This document shows positions 25,140 through 33,760 of a DNA stretch of 50,732 nucleotides, piece by piece. The DNA comes from an uncultured Porphyromonadaceae bacterium (GTDB lineage Bacteria; Bacteroidota; Bacteroidia; Bacteroidales; Muribaculaceae), in contig CALAVE010000082.1 in the NCBI GenBank assembly GCA_937892215.1, positions 1-50,732 on the forward strand. The letters run 5' to 3'. The position numbers and the translations under genes are program-made. Below the pieces are notes generated by a model that saw only the letters and a list, made by a program, of their open reading frames with translations, had not been told where the DNA came from and did not search any database. Every line of letters starts with the position of its first letter. Position 1 is the first letter of the stretch.

Positions 25140-26684
25140 ATGGCACAAGAAGATGTTTTCAAGAGAATAGTATCACACGCCAAGGAATACGGCTTTGTGT
25201 TCCCCTCAAGTGAAATCTACGACGGACTCGGAGCCGTTTACGACTATGCACAGAATGGCGTTGAACTCAAAAACAACATAAAGCGATATTGGTGGGAAGC
25301 AATGACGCTGCTGCACGAGAACATCGTCGGCATCGACTCAGCTATCTTCATGCACCCCACCATCTGGAAAGCCTCAGGACACGTCGATGCTTTCAACGAC
25401 CCTCTTATCGATAATCGTGATTCCAAGAAGCGTTACCGCGCCGACGTTCTCATTGAGGACGAAATCGCCAAGTTCGACGAGAAAATCAATAAAGAGGTGG
25501 CCAAGGCGGCCAAGCGATTCGGAGAGCAATTCAACGAGCAGATGTTCCGCCAGACCAATCCTCGCGTTCTCGAAATCCAGGCCAAGCGCGACCTGTTACA
25601 TGCCCGTTTCGAGAAAGCACTCAACGACAACGACCTCAACGAGCTCAAGCAGATAATACTCGACTACGAAATAGTTGACCCAATCTCCGGAACCAAAAAC
25701 TGGACCGACGTGCGCCAGTTCAACCTTATGTTCAAGACTCAGATGGGATCCAGTGCCGACAGCACCATGGACGTTTACCTCCGTCCCGAGACCGCGCAGG
25801 GTATCTTCGTCAACTTCCTCAACGTGCAGAAGACCGGCCGCATGCGCCTGCCTTTCGGAATCGCGCAGATAGGTAAGGCTTTCCGCAACGAAATCGTGGC
25901 ACGACAGTTCATCTTCCGTATGCGCGAGTTCGAGCAGATGGAAATGCAGTTCTTCGTGCGACCCGGTGAGGAACTCAAGTGGTTCGACCACTGGAAACAC
26001 ACTCGCATCGCGTGGCACAAGGCTCTGGGTATGGGCGACGAGAAATACCGTTTCCACGACCACGAGAAACTCGCTCACTACGCCAACGCTGCCACCGACA
26101 TCGAGTTCCAGATGCCATTCGGATTCAAGGAAGTTGAAGGCATTCACAGCCGCACCAATTTCGACCTCTCTCAGCACGAGAAGTTCTCAGGCAAGAAGAT
26201 TCAGTATTTCGACCCCGAGCTAAACCAGTCCTACACCCCCTACGTCATCGAGACCAGTATCGGTGTGGACCGCATGTTCCTCTCTGTGCTTTGCGCCTCG
26301 TTCGAAGAAGAGAAACTCGACAGCGGCGACTCGCGCGTGGTGCTGCACCTGCCTCGCCCTCTCGCTCCCGTCAAGTGCGCAATCCTGCCGCTCGTTAAGA
26401 AAGACGGCATGCCCGAGAAAGCTCACGAAATCATGAACATGCTCAAGTTCGACTTCGCTTGCAAATACGACGAAAAAGACTCCGTTGGCAAGCGCTATCG
26501 ACGCCACGACGCCATTGGCACTCCCTTCTGCGTCACCGTTGACGGTCAGACGATGGAAGACAACACCGTCACACTGCGCGACCGCGACACCATGCAGCAG
26601 CAACGTGTAGCCATCGCCGACCTACCGGCAATCATCAGCAAGGAATGCAGCTTGAACAATCTGCTCAAGACATTACCACTTTAA
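25140..26684 (+). CDS. glyS: Glycyl-tRNA synthetase, dimeric class II type
   Basis: 514 residues, usual length of the homodimeric (alpha2) enzyme that charges tRNA-Gly. N-terminus DVFKRIVSHAKEYGFVFPSSEIYDG, motif 1 region with GVELKNNIKRYWWEAM, motif 2 FRNEIVARQFIFRMREFEQME, motif 3 TSIGVDRMFLSVL, and the C-terminal anticodon-binding domain (LAPVKCAILPLVKKDGMP onward, RYRRHDAIGTPFCVTVD). No truncation. The FKBP lipoprotein gene follows after 14 bases and is probably co-transcribed. Confidence 0.96.
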   Translation: MAQEDVFKRIVSHAKEYGFVFPSSEIYDGLGAVYDYAQNGVELKNNIKRYWWEAMTLLHENIVGIDSAIFMHPTIWKASGHVDAFNDPLIDNRDSKKRYRADVLIEDEIAKFDEKINKEVAKAAKRFGEQFNEQMFRQTNPRVLEIQAKRDLLHARFEKALNDNDLNELKQIILDYEIVDPISGTKNWTDVRQFNLMFKTQMGSSADSTMDVYLRPETAQGIFVNFLNVQKTGRMRLPFGIAQIGKAFRNEIVARQFIFRMREFEQMEMQFFVRPGEELKWFDHWKHTRIAWHKALGMGDEKYRFHDHEKLAHYANAATDIEFQMPFGFKEVEGIHSRTNFDLSQHEKFSGKKIQYFDPELNQSYTPYVIETSIGVDRMFLSVLCASFEEEKLDSGDSRVVLHLPRPLAPVKCAILPLVKKDGMPEKAHEIMNMLKFDFACKYDEKDSVGKRYRRHDAIGTPFCVTVDGQTMEDNTVTLRDRDTMQQQRVAIADLPAIISKECSLNNLLKTLPL

Positions 26685-26698
26685 CCATCTTTCACACG

Positions 26699-27262
26699 AT
26701 GAAGAAGTTAATCTACATATTATTCACCTGCATCACAGCATCTTCTCTTGTATCGTGCCTCAATTCCGACGACCCTTACAAGGAATATGCCGAGTGGCTC
26801 GTCATCAACGATAACTGGCTCACAGACCAAGAGCAACTCAAGGATGAGTACGGCAACAACTTCTACACTAAGGTAACGCCGTCGTTCGACAACGACGTGC
26901 ACATCCTCATGCACTGGTTCAACGACCGCTCTAAGACGCGCGATAACCTATCGCCCAAGTACACCTCCACCGTCGATGTAAAGTACATCGGACGTATCAT
27001 CACCGGCGATGCATTCGACTCGTCATTCCTCAGCACCAAGCCCGCCGACAGCCTTTTCCGGACCAACCTCGAATCGGTAATCGACGGATGGGGTATCGCT
27101 CTTATGCAAATGCACATAGGCGACAGTTGCCGCATAGTAATCCCCTACGACCTCGCATACGGGACATCGAGCATGGGAACTGTGATTCTCCCATTCTCCA
27201 ACCTGGTATTCGACCTCAAACTGGTTGGAATACCGGCCTACGAAACCAAATTCTCCGACTAA
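26699..27262 (+). CDS. FKBP-type peptidyl-prolyl isomerase lipoprotein
   Basis: 187 residues from ATG 26699, chosen over an upstream in-frame start inside glyS because it gives a lipoprotein signal with lipobox LVSC (Cys at residue 20). The FKBP fold is clear: VDVKYIGRIITGDAFDSSF, then VIDGWGIALMQMHIGDSCRIVIP, DLAYGTSSMG and a final strand LVFDLKLVGI. It should assist folding of envelope proteins in the periplasm. Ends in a strong terminator. Confidence 0.9.
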   Translation: MKKLIYILFTCITASSLVSCLNSDDPYKEYAEWLVINDNWLTDQEQLKDEYGNNFYTKVTPSFDNDVHILMHWFNDRSKTRDNLSPKYTSTVDVKYIGRIITGDAFDSSFLSTKPADSLFRTNLESVIDGWGIALMQMHIGDSCRIVIPYDLAYGTSSMGTVILPFSNLVFDLKLVGIPAYETKFSD

Positions 27263-27300
27263 AATTCAAGTGTATATCTGTTAACAAATTCGGAGATTCC

Positions 27301-27338
27301 GTGAGGTGCCACCTTGGGCACCTCACCTTTTTTCCCTA
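27301..27338 (+). terminator. Rho-independent terminator of the glyS-FKBP unit
   Basis: Near-perfect stem GTGAGGTGCC / GGGCACCTCAC with a five-base loop, followed by CTTTTTTT. Confidence 0.9.
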
Positions 27339-27344
27339 TATTTG
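27337..27344 (+). promoter_or_regulatory. -7 element before the esterase gene
   Basis: TATATTTG, exact match to TAnnTTTG, directly after the terminator; CTTG at 27313-27316 inside that terminator is a possible -33 element with a 20-base spacer. The leader to the ATG at 27410 would be about 60 bases. Confidence 0.6.
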
Positions 27345-27409
27345 TACCCATATAGAAAACTCAACCCCGAATCGACCTAACGACCGATTTGTGTTAATCA
27401 CTTTTTCTC

Positions 27410-28336
27410 ATGAAACGGAACATCATCTCTCTCATCACGGCTCTCATCGCCACCTTCGCTCTCATTGCGGCGCAACCCACTTCCACCAACTATCACGTCT
27501 CCTGCGGCTCGCTCCGCTACTATCCTGCCTATCAGTCTCGCTACGTCACTCCGCGCAACGTCGTCGTTTGGCTCCCCGACGGCTACTCCACCGCCATTCG
27601 CTACGACGTAATCTACATGCACGACGGACAGATGCTCTTCGACGCCACCACCACTTGGAACCATCAGGAATGGCAAGTCGATGAGAACATCTGCAACCTC
27701 ATCAGCCGCGACGAAATCCGCCCATGCATAGTAGTGGCCATCGACAACACCGACAACCGTATCACCGAATACTTTCCGCAGAAGACCGTACAATACCTCA
27801 GCAAGAAAGACCTTCAAGGAATCCACACCTCAATATTCACCGCCGACGCCTACCTCCTATTCATCGTCAACGAACTAAAACCATTCATCGACTCTAACTA
27901 CAGCACTCTCACCGACCCGGCGCACACCTTCACTCTCGGCTCCAGCATGGGCGGACTCATATCGCTCTACGCACTATGCGAGTACCCCCACGTGTTCGGC
28001 GGAGCGGCTTGCCTCTCCACACACCTCTCCATGCTCTTGCCACAGCCCGAAGGAAGCCCCGCTTTCCGCAATCAGCCCTGGGCAGAAGCATTTCGCAAAT
28101 ACCTCAATAAGCACTTCCCCGCCCCCAACGCCAAACTCATCTACATGGACCGTGGAACCGTGGAACTCGACGGCTCCTACGCCCCCTACCAAGACGCAGT
28201 CACACGCCTGCTAATCGGCAAAGGATGGGATCAAGACCATTTCACCGTGCGCACATTCATCGGGCACCGACACATGGAAACCTACTGGGCACAGCGCCTA
28301 TCTGTCCCTCTCACTTTCCTCCTCCACAAAAACTAA
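27410..28336 (+). CDS. Secreted esterase, alpha/beta-hydrolase of the esterase D family
   Basis: 308 residues with a signal peptide (residues 1-21). The fold begins RNVVVWLPDGYS and VIYMHDGQMLFD. The nucleophile elbow is GSSMGG (Ser179), the catalytic His lies in FIGHRHMETYWAQRL near residue 285 (the GxxHxxxxW signature of this family), and the acid is probably an Asp in the segment before it. Typical substrates of relatives are feruloyl or acetyl esters of plant polysaccharides, or small esters such as siderophores; no neighbour helps to choose. Confidence 0.88.
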   Translation: MKRNIISLITALIATFALIAAQPTSTNYHVSCGSLRYYPAYQSRYVTPRNVVVWLPDGYSTAIRYDVIYMHDGQMLFDATTTWNHQEWQVDENICNLISRDEIRPCIVVAIDNTDNRITEYFPQKTVQYLSKKDLQGIHTSIFTADAYLLFIVNELKPFIDSNYSTLTDPAHTFTLGSSMGGLISLYALCEYPHVFGGAACLSTHLSMLLPQPEGSPAFRNQPWAEAFRKYLNKHFPAPNAKLIYMDRGTVELDGSYAPYQDAVTRLLIGKGWDQDHFTVRTFIGHRHMETYWAQRLSVPLTFLLHKN

Positions 28337-28651
28337 TCCCAAATCGAGTTAAAACAATCACATACCCCTTAACATTTTGCTTATTCAAAGTAACTATAGC
28401 GAATAATCAAGGAGTGCCCTATCGGGCGGAAATCTCACAAATCAATTCAAATCTCTATGTTTTTCGACTTATAAATTTGTCTGATTTGGTTAGATTTGTA
28501 TGATTTCTCGCCGAAGGCGACTAAAAAAGATGAATCGCTGAACAGTTACTATTCAAAGAACTAAAACTTATTCCATAACTTTACGATTTACAACCCATAA
28601 CAGAGCCTCACCCAAGTAGAACAAATCAACCCTATCATACAGCCTCTAACG
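28337..28651. other. Intergenic region filled by a MITE-like repeat
   Basis: No gene found on either strand. Most of the region is taken up by the palindromic repeat described at 28383-28558. The remainder (28559-28651) is plain AT-rich sequence after the convergent gene ends. Confidence 0.7.
28383..28558. repeat. MITE-like palindromic repeat with flanking direct repeats
   Basis: The 8-base word ATTCAAAG occurs at both ends (28383-28390 and 28551-28558). Inside lie inverted ends TAACT(atAGCGA) and (TCGCTgaac)AGTTA, then inner arms CGGAAATC...CAAATCT against AGATTTG...GATTTCtCG, and small hairpins GCCC-TATC-GGGC and CGCC-GAA-GGCG. No open frame of note. This is the structure expected of a short non-autonomous element with a target duplication; sequences of this flavour are common between genes in Bacteroidales. 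Confidence 0.6.
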
Positions 28652-31174
28652 TCATTCATCGTCCTTCAGGCTGAAAATGATGGGAAGCGTGTACCATACC
28701 GACACCTTTTCTCCCTTGTCGCGGGCTGGCTCAAAGTCCGGCAGCAACTTGCACACTCTAACTGCTTCCGCGTCAAGCTCTGCTCCCTTTGAACGTACTA
28801 CTTTTATATCGCCCACTTTACCGATTTCATTCACGATAAATTGTACCACAACCTTTCCCTCTATTCCCTTCTCGGCCGCTTGCATCGGGTAACGTATGTT
28901 TTTTGCCAAAAAATTCTTTAAGGCGGCATCGCCGCCTGGGAATGCTGGCATTTGGTCAGCACTTTTCAGCACAGGGGCTTCGCGCATTGCCGACTTAACT
29001 GGGGTATTGCTCTCAGTGACATTCTTTTCATGAATGATTTTAAGTGTCTTGGCCGTGTTATCTATCTCTATCTTACCCAGCCGTCCCAGCACACTCTGCC
29101 CAAGCAACAACGGCGCACGCTGGTTGCGAACCACCGATGCCCGAACATTGCTCAAATGTTGTCCGGCAAACTCCACATCCCGCAGGATAATCACAGTACC
29201 GGTACTCACGTCGCCATTGGCATCAACATAATATTGCGTCTTGCCCACGATGTCCTTTTCGCTTAGATAGCCGTTCTTGAGCATAAATGATGCTTCAACC
29301 ATCGATAGTGTCACGTCACTGGCACCTGTATCAAACACAAAATGCAGCGGCAAACCGTTGATGGCGCATTTCACTTTACACACGCCACCTTCTTTCACAA
29401 ACGGAACCGCCGTCACCGTTACCGGCCGTATATCGTTATCCCTTACACCGAAAGCTTTATCATTAGCTTTAGTACCATCAGAACGACTCGACTCATTTTC
29501 TCGCCTACTGTAACCTGTTGCTGTCCCAATTAATTCATCTTTACTTTTAATCTCGTCTTCACTTATTCCCGAAATTTCTTCTCTCATCTTTGCCTTGTAT
29601 CGTTCTATCAACTCAGGAAACTCTCTGGTGTCTCTTATGAAATCTAGGTCATGATCCACCGAGATATGATGAAATCTACGGAAGCCTAATTCCAGACTTT
29701 TCTCCAGATATTCAAGTGCTTTAAAGCGATCGCGCATCTTGCTGTATAGGCACGTCGCCTCGTAATATGCTCCGCTGTCTTTATCACGCTCTATGATGAT
29801 ATCCATAATTCGCTTTGCGTTAAACGTGTCGCCCAAGGCAAGATAAGCATATTGCTTGCACTCATAATCAGCGGTATCCTGCTCCAGTTCCAGCACTTTT
29901 TCATAATCTGCTTTTGCCAATGCCTTTTCACCTTTAAGTGTATAGAGATTCCCTCGCGTCACGAAAGAATATGAATAATATGGAGCGAGCACTATTGCCA
30001 TGGTCAAGTCCTCTATAGCCCCGTCTATATCACCAATCGTCTCTTTGAACCAGCCCCGACGGTGATATCCCCACGCAAATTCCGGCTCTTTAGCCAGCAC
30101 CTTGTCCCACTCGGCTATGGCCTCTTTGGTTCGTCCTGCCCCAAAGAGTAGGTTTGCCTTCTCTGACTGGTAACTAATTTCAGTAGTATCCATATTGATT
30201 GCCGCATTGATGTTGATTAGTGCCGACTCATAGTCCCCCATCATTTCGTAGCACGACGATATCTTACTATATGTCACATCATCAGCATCTCTCTTATTGG
30301 CCTCTTTATAGTACTTTAGGGCTGTCTTATATTGCTTTTTGTAGTAATACATATGCGCCGTCAGATATGGCCACATGATATTGTCTGGCTCCTTTGCCGA
30401 CGCAATTTTAAACTTCGAAACCATCATCGAAAATGCTGGCTCCTCAAGTGCTTGTAACATATTTATTGCCATCTTGTTCCACTCTAACGACATCGACATC
30501 TTCAAGTCGTCTGTCATCTCATCCCACATCTCCAGCATCTCGTATGCCGCCGCGCGCCAAGCGTATGAAAGGGATTTTGATGAATCAAGTTTTATAGCAT
30601 AATTGAATTTTTCAAGTGCCTGTTTCACTTCATCCTCATTAAGCAATACACAGCCATGCCACAAATATGCCGTTGTGTTGCCCGGATTTATTTCCACCGC
30701 CTTATTAATATCAGACTTCGCCTGGTCGTACTTGCCCTGATAGTAATATATTGCAATCCGCCTCATGAAATAGGTATCGTCATTCAGGTTCAACTTAATG
30801 GCTGTGCTATAGTTATTGAGTGCCTCGGTCGTATCCTCAAGGGCTATATATATGTCTCCTCGCTCCCCGTAGGCACTTGCCAAATATTCCTTGTCATTCT
30901 TTGGCAGCAGTTTTATGGCATTATTCACCGCCGACAAGGCATCGCCATAACGGTTAGAATACATCTGTAACAATGCAATCATCAGGTATGGATAACCACT
31001 CTTGGGATTTTCCTTGATATCCTTCTGGAAATAATCCATCGCTTTTTCTGTCTCTCCATCACTTATCATCTCCAGCCCGCGCTTATAATTATATGTTTCA
31101 GGGCGCGTCACCTCTGCGGAAGTGCCGCAGAATGCCGTCAGCAAAATCCCTATTATCAATATCTGTTTTCTCAT
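28652..31174 (-). CDS. TPR / retropepsin-like aspartic protease / TonB C-terminal fusion protein
   Basis: 840 residues, secreted (signal peptide residues 1-20). Three parts: about a dozen TPR units (residues about 25-500, for example YLMIALLQMYSNRYGDALSA and YAWRAAAYEMLEMWDEMTDD); a single-lobe aspartic protease of the retropepsin-like clan AA type with catalytic FDTGASDVTLS near residue 613 and the LLLGQSVLGRLGKIEID end strand; and a TonB C-terminal domain (AFPGGDAALKNFLAKNIRYP, GKVVVQFIVNEIGKVGDI, WYTLPIIFSL). The protease lobe should act as a dimer in the periplasm. Substrate unknown. A 420-base leader with its own promoter precedes it. Confidence 0.9.
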   Translation of the reverse strand: MRKQILIIGILLTAFCGTSAEVTRPETYNYKRGLEMISDGETEKAMDYFQKDIKENPKSGYPYLMIALLQMYSNRYGDALSAVNNAIKLLPKNDKEYLASAYGERGDIYIALEDTTEALNNYSTAIKLNLNDDTYFMRRIAIYYYQGKYDQAKSDINKAVEINPGNTTAYLWHGCVLLNEDEVKQALEKFNYAIKLDSSKSLSYAWRAAAYEMLEMWDEMTDDLKMSMSLEWNKMAINMLQALEEPAFSMMVSKFKIASAKEPDNIMWPYLTAHMYYYKKQYKTALKYYKEANKRDADDVTYSKISSCYEMMGDYESALININAAINMDTTEISYQSEKANLLFGAGRTKEAIAEWDKVLAKEPEFAWGYHRRGWFKETIGDIDGAIEDLTMAIVLAPYYSYSFVTRGNLYTLKGEKALAKADYEKVLELEQDTADYECKQYAYLALGDTFNAKRIMDIIIERDKDSGAYYEATCLYSKMRDRFKALEYLEKSLELGFRRFHHISVDHDLDFIRDTREFPELIERYKAKMREEISGISEDEIKSKDELIGTATGYSRRENESSRSDGTKANDKAFGVRDNDIRPVTVTAVPFVKEGGVCKVKCAINGLPLHFVFDTGASDVTLSMVEASFMLKNGYLSEKDIVGKTQYYVDANGDVSTGTVIILRDVEFAGQHLSNVRASVVRNQRAPLLLGQSVLGRLGKIEIDNTAKTLKIIHEKNVTESNTPVKSAMREAPVLKSADQMPAFPGGDAALKNFLAKNIRYPMQAAEKGIEGKVVVQFIVNEIGKVGDIKVVRSKGAELDAEAVRVCKLLPDFEPARDKGEKVSVWYTLPIIFSLKDDE

Positions 31175-31228
31175 AATCTCACTTTTTCCTTTATGTTATC
31201 TGGTCTATTGTGGTTAACAACAAGCGCA

Positions 31229-31311
31229 CAAAAAAAGAAGTGTGGAAATCTCTCATTGGTTCCCGAGGTATTACCACACACCTTAATCACACAATATAGA
31301 GAAACCCACAC
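31229..31311 (-). promoter_or_regulatory. Attenuator-like hairpin upstream of the TPR/protease gene
   Basis: On the minus strand GTGTGG (31279-31274) can pair with CCACAC (31245-31240), followed by TTCTTTTTTT. A second 5' arm, GTGTGGGTTTCTC (31311-31299), can pair with the same 3' arm within GAGAGATTTCCACAC. Two arms competing for one partner in front of a T run look like a conditional terminator. The gene start is 56 bases downstream. Confidence 0.45.
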
Positions 31312-31601
31312 CCTCTTGACGGTGCGTGCATCCGCTATCTCTGGCTGTGATTATTCCGTTTGAAAGTGGTAATTTCGGGGGAATCGCCGGTAAAGCAAGA
31401 TACAACATCTTCTTTTATGTCTTAACTTCTGTCTGCTTATCTCATGGGCATTTCGTTTTGCGTTGAGACAAAATTAGCAATATTTCTTCTATTACACAAA
31501 GAAATCATCTTGCTTTTTTGCCTTATTCTCTGAAATAGGCATCTCTATTGTCATCCGTCATCAGGTGCGAGCGTCTCCATATTCTTTTCCTTTTCTCCCT
31601 G

Positions 31602-31632
31602 CAAATATATACTTTAATTCTCACTTTCCAAA
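31602..31632 (-). promoter_or_regulatory. Promoter of the TPR/protease leader transcript
   Basis: Minus strand: TTTG at 31632-31629, a 19-base spacer, TATATTTG at 31609-31602. Both elements are exact. Transcription would start near 31595, some 420 bases before the gene. Confidence 0.75.
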
Positions 31633-31702
31633 CCAAATCCGGTTCTGCAACCTTGCAGAAATCTCATTTTCTTGCAGTGGGTGCTGAAATTATGTCTCAC
31701 AC

Positions 31703-32884
31703 CTATGCGTTAATTCCAAATATCTTAAGCAGATGCAGCGGCAGCTTCACTTTCTTCGCGCTGCCACGCCGCCCGGTAATGTAATAATACTCGGCTATAT
31801 AGTCCGGCACCACCTTCAAGAATGCCTCCTTTATCCTCGCGCACTTCTCGTTTATTGAGTTGTTAGTCGGGTCAGTCACATCTATGATGCTCTGCGGATA
31901 CTCCTTTATGCCCAGCCGTCGCTTAAGCGGTTTATTACCCTTAAGCGAATAATATATTTCTGCCAACTCTGCCCTGTAGTCAGGCAATTCCTTGAACATT
32001 ATCCCCTCCGGATGATTTAAGAACAAAATATACACCGCCTTCACAAGCGGAGTCATCACCACCTCCTTGTTCCTATAGTCCGTAAGGAACAATCTGTTAT
32101 CGGCACTGAAAAACAGCGTACTCAAGTTCGACGTCGAAAAATTCAGCCCCTTCAGATACACTTCCGACACTCCACGGCGACGCAGCAAGTCTATCTTAAA
32201 CTTCACCTCCTCTATCAGCTTCTCAGTTTCCTCATCGAACATCGCGTCGGCAAAGTTCTCATCCGCTTTCGGTACATTATATAGACCTCCCCACGGATTC
32301 CGCTCATGCTTCACAGTAAATGCGAGGTAGGTAAAATAACGCTCCACGTCATCTATCTCTTCGGGCACTATCTCCCAGCGGTGGTATATACTCACACCGG
32401 TATAACTTCTTCCACTCGAGTCCACACTGCGCATCACACCCGGACCAGCCACCTCACGTATATGCGTCTTGTCCACCATATAATGAAGCAGATAGTCTGA
32501 GTACATCGGATGAGCCGCTCCTTCAAGCTGCACCTTGCCATAAGGAACCTGATATTCCCACAGTGCTTCGTCATCCCTCATCTCCTGCCACAGCAGCGGC
32601 AAGTAGATAAAACGTAGCTGCTCACGGGCAAAAATCTCCTTTATCTCCTCCAGATTATCCTCAATTAGCTTATCCAACTCCCCACTCGGTGCCTGCACAG
32701 AATAAATAACCTCGTTCGAGTTTGGCGAAAATGGCAGATTGTGCAACCTCACACCACTGTGCTTCAGATTATAGTCACCCTCCGGCTTTTCATGCAGGTC
32801 CGGCTTCTCCTCCACTCGCTCTTCTTCATCTTCAGTCATGCTGCGCCAGTGCAGCAACTCACCCAATTTCCTCATTATCTCCAT
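31703..32884 (-). CDS. Conserved-looking protein of unknown function
   Basis: 393 residues, no signal peptide or membrane helix, so cytoplasmic. Not recognised. The first 50 residues are charged (TEDEEERVEEKPDLHEKPEG). Two alpha/beta regions follow (IFAREQLRFIYLPLLWQEMR; VEEVKFKIDLLRRRG-like helix; YLKGLNFSTSNLSTLFFSA), and the C-terminal third reads as a winged-helix-like module (MTPLVKAVYILFLNHPEGIM, then KELPDYRAELAEIYYSL). Ends LHLLKIFGINA. A regulatory or sensor role is possible but not shown. An in-frame Met at residue 4 is an alternative start. Confidence 0.75.
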   Translation of the reverse strand: MEIMRKLGELLHWRSMTEDEEERVEEKPDLHEKPEGDYNLKHSGVRLHNLPFSPNSNEVIYSVQAPSGELDKLIEDNLEEIKEIFAREQLRFIYLPLLWQEMRDDEALWEYQVPYGKVQLEGAAHPMYSDYLLHYMVDKTHIREVAGPGVMRSVDSSGRSYTGVSIYHRWEIVPEEIDDVERYFTYLAFTVKHERNPWGGLYNVPKADENFADAMFDEETEKLIEEVKFKIDLLRRRGVSEVYLKGLNFSTSNLSTLFFSADNRLFLTDYRNKEVVMTPLVKAVYILFLNHPEGIMFKELPDYRAELAEIYYSLKGNKPLKRRLGIKEYPQSIIDVTDPTNNSINEKCARIKEAFLKVVPDYIAEYYYITGRRGSAKKVKLPLHLLKIFGINA

Positions 32885-32897
32885 GACTCATCGCATT

Positions 32898-33322
32898 TTA
32901 GTAGCACGCCTTGCAGGCCCGCCGGTTATACTTCATTATTGCCTCATCCTTCGTTATCGCTATCACCCGGTGACGTGCCTTACGCAGACCCTTGCATGAA
33001 TGCCTTCAGGTGGGTTCAGTAAATTAACTTGCGATGATTTTGAATTTATATCGTGCAGATGCGAAGTTAAAGGTGAAGCAGCGTAGCGGGCTACGTCGCA
33101 AGACTTTAACGCAGCAGATGCCGGTAGAAAACAAAATCAGCCAAGAACACATCATTACTATTATTAATTTATAGAACACTCCTGCAGTGATACACCTTGC
33201 CCGTAACACACATAAACCTCGTCGCCGCCATAACGCTGTGACACAGGAGCCACACCGAACGACTCAAGCATCACACACATCACAGCTGCCATCATCATTG
33301 CCGTTAACCGTCGCATAATCAT
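32898..33322 (-). pseudogene. Broken gene for a small secreted Cys-rich protein
   Basis: The 5' part (33322-33164) encodes a signal-like start MIMRRLTAMMMAAVMCVMLE, then GGDEVYVCYGQG, and stops after 52 residues. In another frame just after it reads VYHCRS. The 3' part (33005-32898) encodes RHSCKGLRKARHRVIAITKD and EAIMKYNRRACKACY then TAA. Small Bacteroidales proteins with the order VYxC, YH, CxGL, CxxCY match this when the pieces are joined. The two pieces are separated by stops and by the palindromic element at 33036-33138. I infer a decayed gene with a frameshift and an insertion; alternatively the 52-residue frame alone is still made. Confidence 0.6.
33036..33138. repeat. Palindromic 103-base repeat element
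   Basis: Ends GATTTTG (33036-33042) and CAAAATC (33132-33138) are inverted. Inside, AGTTAAAG pairs with CTTTAAC and the centre CGTAGC-gg-GCTACG forms a tight hairpin. GCAGATGC recurs on both sides. No open frame. It lies within the remains of the small Cys-rich gene and looks like a REP/MITE-type inserted element. Confidence 0.65.
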
Positions 33323-33330
33323 TCCGTTAT

Positions 33331-33696
33331 TTCTCTAATAAAGCCTAATTACTCTCTTTTACCTACTTACAGCAAAAATCGTGCCAACTTCCTCCCCACT
33401 CCATCCCCCACACTCGCAGCCCCCACCACACCCCTGCGAATCCACCCTGTTGTAGGGACGCGGCACCGCGCCGCAGGCCGGTGGTACGTCCGCACCCGCA
33501 TGGTCCCCCTCCACTCTCACCTCTATAGGCCTATATACCATATCAGTCCTATAGGCCCTATCACCCACTATGTTGTTTCCCGTTGTTTCGGTTGTCGTTT
33601 TTATACATCCATTAATTCGTGTATTTTCGCGTATATTCGTGGTTAAAATCCTCCTACCCCTGCGAATCCACCCTACCGCCAGACGTTGCTATCCAC
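33331..33696. repeat. Repeat-rich intergenic region
   Basis: No gene. It is C-rich on the plus strand and patchy: a 19-base exact direct repeat ACCCCTGCGAATCCACCCT (33430-33448 and 33656-33674), a GC-rich arm pair GGACG...CGTCC around 33456-33491, a perfect palindrome TATAGGCCTATA (33524-33535) with a near copy CCTATAGGCCCTAT after it, and an AT-rich word series TTCGTGTATTTTCGCG/TATATTCGTGG (33615-33642). It reads as several short repeats laid side by side. Confidence 0.6.
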
Positions 33697-33732
33697 AAAA
33701 AAGTCCCGCAGGCACTTAAGCCCACGAGACCC
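33697..33732 (-). terminator. Rho-independent terminator of the M13 peptidase gene
   Basis: On the minus strand: GTCTCGTGGGC - TTAAGT - GCCTGCGGGAC, then TTTTTT, 30 bases after the stop codon. The stem has two mismatched positions. Confidence 0.8.
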
Positions 33733-33760
33733 TTTGTCACTTCATCCGAGATAGCTCCCG

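Larger units (their letters stand above)
31175..31702 (-). other. Long leader region with promoter and attenuator-like end
   Basis: No convincing gene on either strand. On the minus strand it holds a promoter (31632-31602), tiny frames of 9 and 16 codons of doubtful meaning, and a hairpin with a T run just before the TPR/protease gene. Confidence 0.6.

Noticed and set aside
31540..31600. Tiny frames of 9 and 16 codons in the leader of the TPR/protease gene.
   Set aside because: They are too short to judge and lack ribosome-site or codon evidence, so they are not listed as genes.
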